A stretch of 6,566 nt of DNA from Spirochaetaceae bacterium UBA4077 (GCA_002383375.1 DFYR01000018.1:5545-12110), one strand, 5' to 3'. Counted from the stretch's first letter, positions 1 to 5,577 are shown. Notes: a model not told the origin generated them from the letters alone. Made by a program: numbers and translations.

Positions 1-1552
1 CAGAGTGGAGCATGAGCTCGAATCCCTCGGTCCAGTACCTTTAGAAAACCGCTACGCCTCCCTCTGCGCAGAATTAGGCCTTTTGGACATGGACAAACCT
101 ATGGACACCATGTCGGGCGGAGAAATAAAAAAGGCAGCCCTGGCCAGGACCCTGGCGCCCAAATCCGACTTGGTCCTTCTAGACGAACCCACCAATCACC
201 TGGACCTGGATTCCATCGAATGGCTGGAAACCCGTCTTGCAGGTGCCATTTTTGCCTTCGTGCTGGTAACCCATGACCGATGGTTTTTAGACGCTGTGGC
301 CGATTCCATTCTAGAGATAGACCGGCGCAGGATATTTCGTCATCCGGGAAATTACTCGGCGTACCTAGAGCGAAAGGCAGAGCGCTGGGCTGCCCTGGAG
401 GCTGTGGAGCAACGGAGGGTGGCTAATCTAAAGGTCGAAATGGCCTGGCTCATGCGAGGGGCCAGGGCGAGGGCTACCAAGAGCGAACGCAGGAAAGACG
501 AGATCAGGGCTATGCAGGTTTCTGTCCTGGAGCGTCCTGCCTCAAATTTCGTGTTTTCTTCCGCAGAAAGCCGCCTGGGCAAGAAGGCTGTGAATATCAA
601 ATCTCTGGGACTCTGCTATGGCGAAAAGCGTATACTTAAGCCTTTCAGTTACGAAATTGTCCCCGGAGCCCGATTGGGGGTGGTAGGACCCAACGGCTGC
701 GGAAAAACAAGCCTATTAGATATAATCGCCGGGAAGCTCGCGGTGAGCGAAGGCTCCATAACAAGGGGCGACACGGTCCGTATCTCCTACTTCGAGCAGG
801 ACGGCGACTCGGTTCCCGAAGGCATTTCCGTTCTGGACTATATCCGCAACCATGCCGAGCGGGTGCGCCTTTCAGAGGGGGCGGCCCAAGATGCCTCCTT
901 GCTTTTAGAGCGTTTCGGTTTCGATAGGGACTTTCAAACTCTTCCGGTGGAAAAACTCTCCGGCGGCGAACGACGCAGGCTCCAGCTCGTTAGCGTACTC
1001 GTCGAGGCGCCTAACTTCCTTTTGCTGGATGAGCCGACCAACGATCTGGACATCGATACCATTCAGGCTTTGGAGGAATTCCTGGAGGGATTCCAGGGCT
1101 GCATAGTCGCCGTCTCCCACGACCGGGCCTTCCTCGACCGGATAGCCCGCTTTCTCTTAGTGATAGAACCCGGCGGGGAGGTATCGCCTTTCAACGGCTC
1201 CTACCTCGAATGGAGACAGGCCACGTCGGCCAAGGCTGAAACCTCTGGTTCAAAGCAGGCTGGAGCATCTCACCTGAGTGCAGCGCCGAAGAAAACGGAA
1301 GCTTCTGCCGCGGCGCCCGCCCGCAGGCCCAAGAAGCTCAGCTTCGCGGAGCGCCGGGAGCTGGAGAGCATCCTGCCCCGCATCGACGAGCTGGAAGCAG
1401 AAAAAGCGAAGCTGGAGGCCCTCTTCGCCCGGGCGGGCGCCGCCCCCCAGGTCATACGCGACGCCCATATCCGCTACGACGAAGTCCTTGCCCTCATTGA
1501 ATCCTTAAGCCTCCGCTGGGAAGAGCTGGCCCACAAGGACGCCCAGGCATGA
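1..1552 (+). CDS. uup: Uup-like ABC-F family ATPase, 5' end truncated by window
   Basis: This is a soluble ABC-F protein with two nucleotide-binding domains and no membrane domain. The family acts on ribosomes, and Uup is also linked to branched-DNA stability. The reading frame is open to the window start, so the first Walker A and the true start lie upstream; the GTG at 5 is internal. Counting from that codon, the first domain keeps its signature MSGGE (36-40), Walker B LVLLDEPTNHLD and H-loop His90. The interdomain linker contains MAWLMRGARARATKS (about 146-160), close to the WxRxGxxARRT motif of Uup. The second domain is complete: Walker A GPNGCGKT (228-235), signature LSGGE (318-322), Walker B LLLDEPTNDLD with D342/E343, and H-loop His372. 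A low-complexity Ala/Lys/Ser stretch (about 405-440) leads to a charged coiled-coil C-terminal domain (about 443-515), as in Uup. The stop overlaps the next start (ATGA at 1549-1552). Family assignment is firm; the Uup subtype is likely. Confidence 0.93.
   Translation, partial: RVEHELESLGPVPLENRYASLCAELGLLDMDKPMDTMSGGEIKKAALARTLAPKSDLVLLDEPTNHLDLDSIEWLETRLAGAIFAFVLVTHDRWFLDAVADSILEIDRRRIFRHPGNYSAYLERKAERWAALEAVEQRRVANLKVEMAWLMRGARARATKSERRKDEIRAMQVSVLERPASNFVFSSAESRLGKKAVNIKSLGLCYGEKRILKPFSYEIVPGARLGVVGPNGCGKTSLLDIIAGKLAVSEGSITRGDTVRISYFEQDGDSVPEGISVLDYIRNHAERVRLSEGAAQDASLLLERFGFDRDFQTLPVEKLSGGERRRLQLVSVLVEAPNFLLLDEPTNDLDIDTIQALEEFLEGFQGCIVAVSHDRAFLDRIARFLLVIEPGGEVSPFNGSYLEWRQATSAKAETSGSKQAGASHLSAAPKKTEASAAAPARRPKKLSFAERRELESILPRIDELEAEKAKLEALFARAGAAPQVIRDAHIRYDEVLALIESLSLRWEELAHKDAQA
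1535..1539 (+). promoter_or_regulatory. Ribosome binding site of the SrkA-like gene, inside the ABC-F gene
   Basis: AAGGA lies 9 nt before the ATG at 1549, inside the last codons of the ABC-F gene. It supports the ATG in the ATGA overlap as the real start, although this gives the kinase a long disordered N-terminus. Confidence 0.6.
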
Positions 1553-2703
1553 GCGCCCATAGTGACGTCGGCAGCAGCCGAAAAGATGTGTCGGCACAAA
1601 GCCTAGCATCAACTCCAAACGTCGGTGGCGGACCCAACGACAATGTTCCTAAAAACCATGATCCTAAAAGACCTGTTCCAAAAAATCCTGATCCAGTAAC
1701 CTTCAGCCCTTTCGATCTCCTTTCGCCCGACATCATTCTCGACGCAGTGCAGTCTTCCTACGACATCAAACCCGACGGAAGGCTTAACCCCTATTCCAGC
1801 TACGTGAACCGCGTGTACGGCCTGAGCAGCGAAGCAGGTGACAATTATGTAGTCAAATTCTACCGGCCCGGCCGCTGGAGCGAAGGGGCGATTAAAGAAG
1901 AACTGTACTTCCTCGAAGATTGTGAAAAAGCGGAAATCCCCGTGATCGCCCCCATAAAAAACGCCGAAGGGGAACGCCTCTCAAATTTCCAGCTGGAGCT
2001 GGAACCCGAAGCTGGAGATTCGCAAGAAAGCCTGCGCTTTTTCTTCACCCTCTACCCAAAGAAGGGGGGGAGGAATTTCGACGCCGAAGAGGATTCGGAC
2101 TGGCTCAGGCTGGGCAGACTCGTCGGGAGGCTTCACGCCACAGCCTCTCTCCGGGATGCCCCTTCAAGGGTGAAGATTGGACCTTCGCTCGCTCTCAATA
2201 ATCTCGAAAAGATCGAAGCCCTTATCCACCCCGAGATCCGCCTAGAATTCGTCCAGCTCTGCAGGGATGCCATCGAGGTAGGCGCAGAGGCTATGTCCTC
2301 GGCCCGAGTACAGCGGATCCACGGTGACCTCCACCGGGGCAACATTCTCGAACGCCCGGACGAAGGCCTTTTACTCCTCGATTTCGACGACATGGCCATC
2401 GGCCCCCCTGTCCAGGACCTTTGGCTCCTTTTACCGGGCCGCGCCTTCGAATGCCGTAGGGAGCTGTCCCTTTTGGCCGAAGGCTATGCCGAATTCAGCG
2501 AATTACAGGCCGATAGTCTCAGCCTCATCGAAAGCCTCCGCCTTTATAGAATGCTGCATTTTTTAGCCTGGAGAGCCCTCCAGCGCCAGGATCTCTGGTT
2601 CAAGAAAGATTTCCCCGACTGGGGGAGCAGAGCCTTCTGGATCCAGGAGTTAGAGGATTTTCGCGAACAGGCGAAGATAATCGCATCGGGAAGCGACGAC
2701 TAG
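1549..2703 (+). CDS. srkA: SrkA/YihE-like stress-response protein kinase (APH/choline-kinase fold)
   Basis: This is a cytoplasmic kinase-like protein of the phosphotransferase (APH) fold. In E. coli, SrkA is a Ser/Thr kinase that protects cells under envelope and antibiotic stress. Similarity begins near residue 53 (FSPFDLLSPDIILDAV) and runs on through SSYVNRVY (83-90), VVKFYRPGRW with candidate ATP-binding Lys103, and EEL (117-119). The catalytic loop is IHGDLHRGNIL (H258, D260, N265), followed by the metal-binding LLDFDDMAIGP (D278) and VQDLWLLL. All key residues are present. The protein is 384 aa against about 328 in E. coli. The excess is mostly a Ser/Pro/Asn/Lys-rich N-terminal extension (1-52) ending in three pentapeptide units (PKNHD, PKRPV, PKNPD). 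No in-frame ATG lies between codon 1 and the conserved core, and AAGGA 9 nt upstream supports the chosen start. The 4-nt ATGA overlap with the ABC-F gene suggests coupled translation. Its substrate is unknown. Confidence 0.9.
   Translation: MSAHSDVGSSRKDVSAQSLASTPNVGGGPNDNVPKNHDPKRPVPKNPDPVTFSPFDLLSPDIILDAVQSSYDIKPDGRLNPYSSYVNRVYGLSSEAGDNYVVKFYRPGRWSEGAIKEELYFLEDCEKAEIPVIAPIKNAEGERLSNFQLELEPEAGDSQESLRFFFTLYPKKGGRNFDAEEDSDWLRLGRLVGRLHATASLRDAPSRVKIGPSLALNNLEKIEALIHPEIRLEFVQLCRDAIEVGAEAMSSARVQRIHGDLHRGNILERPDEGLLLLDFDDMAIGPPVQDLWLLLPGRAFECRRELSLLAEGYAEFSELQADSLSLIESLRLYRMLHFLAWRALQRQDLWFKKDFPDWGSRAFWIQELEDFREQAKIIASGSDD
1648..1692 (+). repeat. Three 15-bp in-frame tandem units in the kinase N-terminus
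   Basis: Three units of 15 bp (1648-1662, 1663-1677, 1678-1692) encode PKNHD, PKRPV and PKNPD. Units 1 and 3 are most alike: over 20 nt the segments at 1645 and 1675 match at 17 positions. They sit in the disordered extension before the kinase core, so they probably act as a spacer. The repeat is degenerate but keeps the frame. Confidence 0.6.
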
Positions 2704-2794
2704 CCGCAAATCCATGCGTGGCTGTGTTTGGGACTTGCCCAGGCAGCAGCTGGCTACGCCTGGGATTTGCCGCGAGCCCAAAGCCTTTGCTCGC
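2703..2794. repeat. Nested inverted repeats between convergent genes; possible bidirectional terminator or small dispersed element
   Basis: The gap between the kinase stop (2703) and the transporter stop (2842) is full of self-complementary sequence. An outer 11-bp pair, GCCGCAAATCC (2703-2713) and GGATTTGCCGC (2763-2773), pairs at 10 of 11 positions. Inside it, CCCAGGC (2738-2744) pairs perfectly with GCCTGGG (2758-2764) across a 13-nt loop. A third hairpin is GCGAGC (2772-2777) with GCTCGC (2789-2794). TGGGACTTGCC (2729-2739) is also repeated directly as TGGGATTTGCC (2761-2771). None is followed by a clean T-run, so a simple intrinsic terminator is not certain. The hairpins could still end or protect both transcripts, or be a REP-like palindromic unit. 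Confidence 0.5.
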
Positions 2795-2805
2795 CACTTT
2801 CTAAA

Positions 2806-2836
2806 TAAAACAGCTGATCAAGGCCACCCGAGCCTT
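2806..2836 (-). terminator. Weak possible terminator of the EamA transporter gene
   Basis: Just after the transporter stop on the minus strand, AAGGC and GCCTT (2836 to 2820) can form a 5-bp stem with a 7-nt loop. About 9 nt later comes the T-rich TTTTATTT. The stem is short and the T-tract is displaced, so this is only a candidate. Confidence 0.25.
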
Positions 2837-2841
2837 CCACC

Positions 2842-3747
2842 TCACTCCTTTTTGAGCTGCTCCCCCGAAGCCTTCACTGCGGGAAGACTGCGTAGTCTCT
2901 GGGCTAGAAAACTCCCTCCCAGGACCAACACAATACCAGCCAACTGATTCGCCCTGAGGCTTTCCCCAAGAACGAGGATGCCCGCAAGTACTCCGAAGGG
3001 AACCTCGGTATAGGAAAGAGCGCCATACTGAAAAAGAGAAAGACGCTTCATGCCGAAAAAAATCAAACCGAAGCCGATATATCCCACCATGAGGCCATAA
3101 AGCGCTCCAAGCCCTATATGGGCGAGGGAAGCTCCGGGGATTTCCGCGATGAGGAAAGGCAAAAATGCTATGCCTCCCACGGCATTCTGGAAGAACACCG
3201 TATCCACTTCCTTCACTTCCTTCAGCGCTTCCTTGAACATGACTGCGGTGATGGCGTAGACAAAGGCGGAGACAATCATGATGAGGCTGCCCGAAAGATC
3301 GCCCCTCGACAAGGCAAGGCCATTATGAAGGTTCATGATCACCACGCCGAAAAGGGAAATCAGGAGCACCCCGATTCGCGAAAGCCCCAGGCGTTGCTTC
3401 TCCTTGAAGCTCTCCACCAAGAGAGCGAAGACCGGCCAGACATACAGAAGCACGATGGCATTGCCCATACTGGTTAATTTAAAGGCGATGACAAAGAGCA
3501 GTAACCTGAAGCCGTTGAGGGCGCTGGCCAGAAATAGTCTTTTCCTCATACCGGGCTTCCCGAGGATAACCCCGTGCCGCCATGCCGAAGGCAGGGCTAG
3601 TAAGAAGGGAGTCGTCATTCTCAGGGAAGTCATGGCGATGCTGGAAAATGGGAGGCGCTTTATAAACAGTCCGCTGGACGCGCAAATCGCCGTGGCCGCA
3701 AGCACCGCCATCACCGGCAGCGCCCTGCCGCCCTTCGAAATCCTCAT
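2842..3747 (-). CDS. EamA-family (drug/metabolite transporter superfamily) inner-membrane permease
   Basis: The 301-aa product is of normal length for the ten-helix DMT permeases, which export or take up small metabolites; the substrate cannot be read from sequence. Hydrophobic helices lie near residues 10-30, 34-54, 70-90, 93-112, 122-140, 153-171, 183-202, 211-231, 238-261 and 265-284, and Lys/Arg-rich loops join several of them. The duplicated EamA pattern is visible in both halves: YVWPVFALL plus a glycine helix GVLLISLFGVVIM (first half), and YTEVPFGVLAGILVLGESL then GIVLVLGGSFL (second half). The tail after about 285 is hydrophilic. The ATG at 3747 is preceded by AGAGGAG (3755-3761, 6-8 nt spacing), which supports this start. 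The start also overlaps the stop of a tiny upstream ORF as ATGA. The gene converges on the kinase gene and diverges from ogt. Confidence 0.9.
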   Translation of the reverse strand: MRISKGGRALPVMAVLAATAICASSGLFIKRLPFSSIAMTSLRMTTPFLLALPSAWRHGVILGKPGMRKRLFLASALNGFRLLLFVIAFKLTSMGNAIVLLYVWPVFALLVESFKEKQRLGLSRIGVLLISLFGVVIMNLHNGLALSRGDLSGSLIMIVSAFVYAITAVMFKEALKEVKEVDTVFFQNAVGGIAFLPFLIAEIPGASLAHIGLGALYGLMVGYIGFGLIFFGMKRLSLFQYGALSYTEVPFGVLAGILVLGESLRANQLAGIVLVLGGSFLAQRLRSLPAVKASGEQLKKE

Positions 3748-3827
3748 CTGTTTGCTCCTCTCACATGTATAAGGGCGGCAACTCTGGAAGCATATTTTTC
3801 GTACTCTGTCATAAGGCGTTCTCTCAT
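3744..3827 (-). CDS. Possible small ORF (27 aa) overlapping the EamA start
   Basis: On the minus strand an ATG at 3827 opens a 27-codon frame starting MRERLMTEYEKYASRV and ending in a TGA that overlaps the transporter ATG as ATGA. The frame stays open back to a TGA at 3923-3921. With a TTG start at 3875 the product would be 43 aa, adding residues such as VRLLHEFHIHYTYLA. The peptide is rich in Glu, Arg, Tyr, Leu and Ala and looks like an amphipathic helix, more protein-like than chance sequence. Neither start has a good ribosome binding site. It could be a coupled leader or small protein, the 3' remnant of a broken gene, or chance. I recognise no family. Confidence 0.3.
   Translation of the reverse strand: MRERLMTEYEKYASRVAALIHVRGANR
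3755..3761 (-). promoter_or_regulatory. Ribosome binding site of the EamA transporter
   Basis: On the minus strand AGAGGAG stands 7 nt before the ATG at 3747, giving good spacing. It lies inside the last codons of the small upstream ORF (3744-3827), so ribosomes finishing that ORF would reach this site. Confidence 0.65.
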
Positions 3828-3859
3828 GGCGAGATACGTGTAATGAATATGGAATTCGT

Positions 3860-3934
3860 GGAGGAGCCTAACCAAATCTTGTGTTTGTCGAAACTGCCGG
3901 GAATTCCCATGGCAGTATTTTCATTAGCTCCTCC
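3860..3934 (-). promoter_or_regulatory. Inverted-repeat structure sequestering a leader SD upstream of the transporter
   Basis: GGAGGAGCTAA (minus strand, 3934-3924) pairs with TTAGGCTCCTCC (3871-3860): 11 pairs with one bulged G. The enclosed segment holds a second hairpin, ACTGCC/GGCAGT (3916-3893), around the palindrome GGGAATTCCC, and a weak third one, CAAA/TTTG (3886-3872). The result resembles a three-way junction. The outer stem contains the SD, the first base of the start codon and the stop codon of the 18-codon ORF. It does not match a riboswitch class I know. A plus-strand transcript could form much the same fold, so direction is inferred from the ORFs. Confidence 0.35.
3868..3924 (-). 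CDS. Possible 18-codon leader ORF with strong ribosome binding site
   Basis: On the minus strand GGGGAGGAG (3936-3928) precedes ATG at 3924 and an ORF encoding MKILPWEFPAVSTNTRFG before TAG (3870-3868). This is one of the strongest SD sequences in the window, though the spacing to the nearest AGGAG is short (3 nt; 5 nt from GGGGAGG). The SD and the first base of the start codon are complementary to a segment overlapping the stop codon. The downstream small ORF (3744-3827, open back to 3923) is in the +1 frame relative to this one, so the two could be parts of one small gene broken by a single-base insertion. No residue run points to a known attenuation leader. Confidence 0.25.
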   Translation of the reverse strand: MKILPWEFPAVSTNTRFG

Positions 3935-3975
3935 CCGACTACCTGTATCCATACCTACGATTTCCCGCATGAAAC

Positions 3976-4004
3976 AGGATAGCCCCGGGACCGGGTAGCC
4001 GCAA
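3976..4004 (-). promoter_or_regulatory. Weak sigma70-like promoter candidate for the transporter leader
   Basis: On the minus strand TTGCGG (4004-3999) and TATCCT (3981-3976) are separated by exactly 17 nt. Initiation would fall near 3969, some 30 nt before the strong SD at 3936-3928. The hexamers match consensus at only 3 and 4 of 6 positions and the spacer is GC-rich, so this is tentative. Confidence 0.22.
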
Positions 4005-4140
4005 GCTTGTCAGCGGCCAGTTTTGGGAATGATGTGCTTTTGGGGCAGCACAGTCTCGCTGCTGATCAGTTTGAATTTATTTAGTCGCTCTCATCCAGAG
4101 CCTTTTCGAATCTCGGCTGGTGCTCAGCTCCGCAGTGTCG

Positions 4141-4146
4141 TACAAT
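4141..4146 (+). promoter_or_regulatory. Possible -10 element (TACAAT) just before ogt ATG
   Basis: TACAAT ends 6 nt before the ATG at 4153, so transcription from it would begin at or near the start codon and give a leaderless mRNA. This would fit the lack of any SD before that ATG. The expected -35 position (about 4118-4123, TGGTGC) is a poor match. The alternative is that TACAAT lies inside a longer gene starting at GTG 4120. Confidence 0.25.
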
Positions 4147-4152
4147 CTGGGC

Positions 4153-4926
4153 ATGAGTGACATAGATCCGCGCATCTTGCGCCATCGCATGAAAGAATCG
4201 GAAGCCCTGCTGGAACGCGAAGATTCAGGCCGGCGCCTTAAGCCCTTGTGGCTCGACAGACTCTCTGTCCACGAAGAAATCCTCAGCCGGGGCGACATTC
4301 GCCGGAGCGACACTCGCCGATACGACATTAGCCAGGGCGATTCAGGCAAAAGCAAAGCCGACCAAAAAGATGTCACCTCAAGTACCAGCATCGGAGAAGT
4401 CCACTACGGTTTTTCCCACAGCCCCTTCGGGCCCTGCCGCATCGAGGTAGGTCCAAAGGGAATCCTTGCCCTGGATTTTCTGGATCCCCTCGGTAATCCG
4501 GATCCGGCGACGAGCTCTGCACTTTCGCGGTCTCGATGGCCGAATGCGGCCTGCGTGGAAGATGCTCCTCTTGTCGAACGATTGGTGGCGGACATTTTTT
4601 CCCGGGATTCCAGGGCGACCATAGCCATCCATATCAGAGGAAGCGCGTTTCAAGTTAAGATCTGGCGCAGTCTTCTGCGCATTCCCGAATCCAGTATCGT
4701 ATCCTATACCTTTTTGGCCCAAATGGCTTCCTGTCCCGGCGCATCCAGGGCTGCAGGCAGCGCGTTAGCCACTAACCCTATCGCCTATCTCATCCCCTGC
4801 CACAGAGTGCTGCGTGCCGACGGGCGCCTGGGAGGCTTCAAGTGGGGACTCGAGAGAAAAGCGGTTATGATTGCCTACGAGGCAGCGTTGCACGATACCG
4901 CATTTACGACAGCAGAAGCTTTTTGA
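4153..4926 (+). CDS. ogt: Methylated-DNA--protein-cysteine methyltransferase (Ogt / Ada C-terminal type) with unusual N-terminus
   Basis: This suicide DNA-repair protein transfers the methyl group from O6-methylguanine to its own cysteine. The C-terminal half matches the Ada/Ogt alkyltransferase: YGFSHSPFGPCRIEVGPKGI begins the N-terminal ribonuclease-like subdomain, then IRGSAFQVKIWRSLLRIP, then SYTFLA, an Arg finger in SRAAGSALATNP (R199), the active site PCHRV (C216, H217, R218) and GRLGGFKWGLERK. All catalytic residues are present. The first 75 or so residues (IDPRILRHRMKESEALLERE onward) match nothing I recognise. They end in four pentapeptide units (about 45-64) and a Ser/Lys/Asp-rich linker. 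No Ada metal site or AraC helix-turn-helix is evident. The ATG at 4153 is preferred, but it has no SD; a GTG at 4120 would add 11 residues, also without an SD. The 3' end overlaps the convergent HAD gene by 23 bp. Confidence 0.88.
   Translation: MSDIDPRILRHRMKESEALLEREDSGRRLKPLWLDRLSVHEEILSRGDIRRSDTRRYDISQGDSGKSKADQKDVTSSTSIGEVHYGFSHSPFGPCRIEVGPKGILALDFLDPLGNPDPATSSALSRSRWPNAACVEDAPLVERLVADIFSRDSRATIAIHIRGSAFQVKIWRSLLRIPESSIVSYTFLAQMASCPGASRAAGSALATNPIAYLIPCHRVLRADGRLGGFKWGLERKAVMIAYEAALHDTAFTTAEAF
4285..4344 (+). repeat. Four 15-bp in-frame tandem units in the ogt linker
   Basis: Four consecutive 15-bp units (4285, 4300, 4315 and 4330) encode SRGDI, RRSDT, RRYDI and SQGDS, a pattern of two variable residues around a fixed Asp at position 4. 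The units are degenerate at DNA level but in register. They form a charged, probably flexible linker between the unknown N-terminal segment and the alkyltransferase domain. Confidence 0.65.
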
Positions 4927-5560
4927 GATCGCTCATCGTTTTTGCGTAATAGTTCGCGTTCGCCTGCCGCAGCTCCCCTTCGGCTCCGTATCCATATCCC
5001 ACCGCTACCGTATCCAGGCCGTTCTTACGGCCTCCTGTTATATCGTTCTCCCTGTCGCCTATCATGATGGTCCTACTCCGATCCAGCGCGTACCTGGAGA
5101 GCAGTATGCCGATGATGTCGCTCTTCTCTATGATGCTGCCGTCCATTTCGCTGCCAAGAATCTCAGTGAAATATTGATCTATGCTGAAATAGGAGCAGAC
5201 CTGCAGAGCGGTAACTGTGGGTTTAGAGGTGGCCACGAAGAGCCTTTTGCCCGAAGCCGTGCAAGCTTCGAGCAGCTCCACGATACCCTCATAGGGCTCG
5301 TTTTCGAACACTCCCTTTTTCGCATAATACTCCCTGAAATAGCTCACCGCCTTTTTGGCGGTTTCCCCGTCCATACCACAGTGCTTTTCGAAAGAACCAA
5401 AGAGAGGCGGTCCCAGGAACTTATCCACGACCGGGGAAGGCAGGGGCTCGAGCCCCATCCTGCTTACCGCATATTCTACCGCCTTGACCAATCCGGGTTT
5501 GGAATCGGTCAACGTTCCGTCCAGGTCGAACATCAGGTTGTCGTATCTTTTGCGCAACAT
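4904..5560 (-). CDS. HAD-superfamily phosphatase (Gph / 5'-nucleotidase-like)
   Basis: This is a cytoplasmic haloacid-dehalogenase-type hydrolase that removes phosphate from a small metabolite. Phosphoglycolate or a nucleoside monophosphate are plausible substrates from the family, but not proven. From the ATG at 5560 (218 aa) the motifs are: I, FDLDGTLTDS with nucleophile D12 and acid D14; a helical cap with FLGPPLFGSFEKH (48-60), typical of this subfamily; II, VATSK (T111/S112); III, K146; and IV, GDRENDI (D169, D173). Then comes VGYGYGAEGEL. Length and residues are normal. The frame is open to a TTG at 5581, but GGAGG (5577-5573) lies within that extension, so the start is the ATG at 5560 (12-nt spacing) or the adjacent GTG at 5563 (9 nt). 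It follows ridA by about 50 bp on the same strand, probably one operon. Its end overlaps the 3' end of ogt. Confidence 0.87.
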   Translation of the reverse strand: MLRKRYDNLMFDLDGTLTDSKPGLVKAVEYAVSRMGLEPLPSPVVDKFLGPPLFGSFEKHCGMDGETAKKAVSYFREYYAKKGVFENEPYEGIVELLEACTASGKRLFVATSKPTVTALQVCSYFSIDQYFTEILGSEMDGSIIEKSDIIGILLSRYALDRSRTIMIGDRENDITGGRKNGLDTVAVGYGYGAEGELRQANANYYAKTMSDLKKLLLS

Positions 5561-5572
5561 CACGTAATCACA

Positions 5573-5577
5573 CCTCC
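5573..5577 (-). promoter_or_regulatory. Ribosome binding site deciding the HAD gene start
   Basis: GGAGG on the minus strand rules out the upstream TTG at 5581, because the site would then be inside the gene. It favours the GTG at 5563 (9-nt spacing) or the ATG at 5560 (12 nt). Confidence 0.6.

Larger units (their letters stand above)
3748..4152. other. Divergent intergenic region of about 400 bp between EamA and ogt
   Basis: No recognised protein family is encoded on either strand here. It must hold the promoters of both divergent genes. The part nearest the transporter carries the two small minus-strand ORFs and the paired leader segments. Nearer ogt, a GCAGC/GCTGC hairpin (about 4045-4062) and an AT-rich patch (4070-4083) are visible, but I see no convincing operator. 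A plus-strand frame from 3765 to 3998 is open but has no SD and an atypical composition. Confidence 0.6.

Noticed and set aside
1494..1736. Minus-strand frame with repeated Gly-Ser-Phe-Leu residues
   Set aside because: It is the reverse reading of the kinase N-terminal repeat region and crosses the ABC-F stop; the repetition comes from the 15-bp units.
3118..3772. Two overlapping plus-strand frames opposite the EamA gene
   Set aside because: The minus-strand frame encodes a complete ten-helix transporter with a good SD. These frames are His/Lys-rich artefacts of reading hydrophobic codons backwards.
3893..3920. Hairpin followed by TATTTT on the plus strand, read as a terminator
   Set aside because: No plus-strand gene ends nearby, the T-run is short and broken, and the palindrome is better explained as part of the larger paired structure.
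3765..3998. Plus-strand 77-codon frame in the intergenic region
   Set aside because: There is no SD, its composition is not protein-like, and the opposite strand gives a better small-ORF reading of the same bases.
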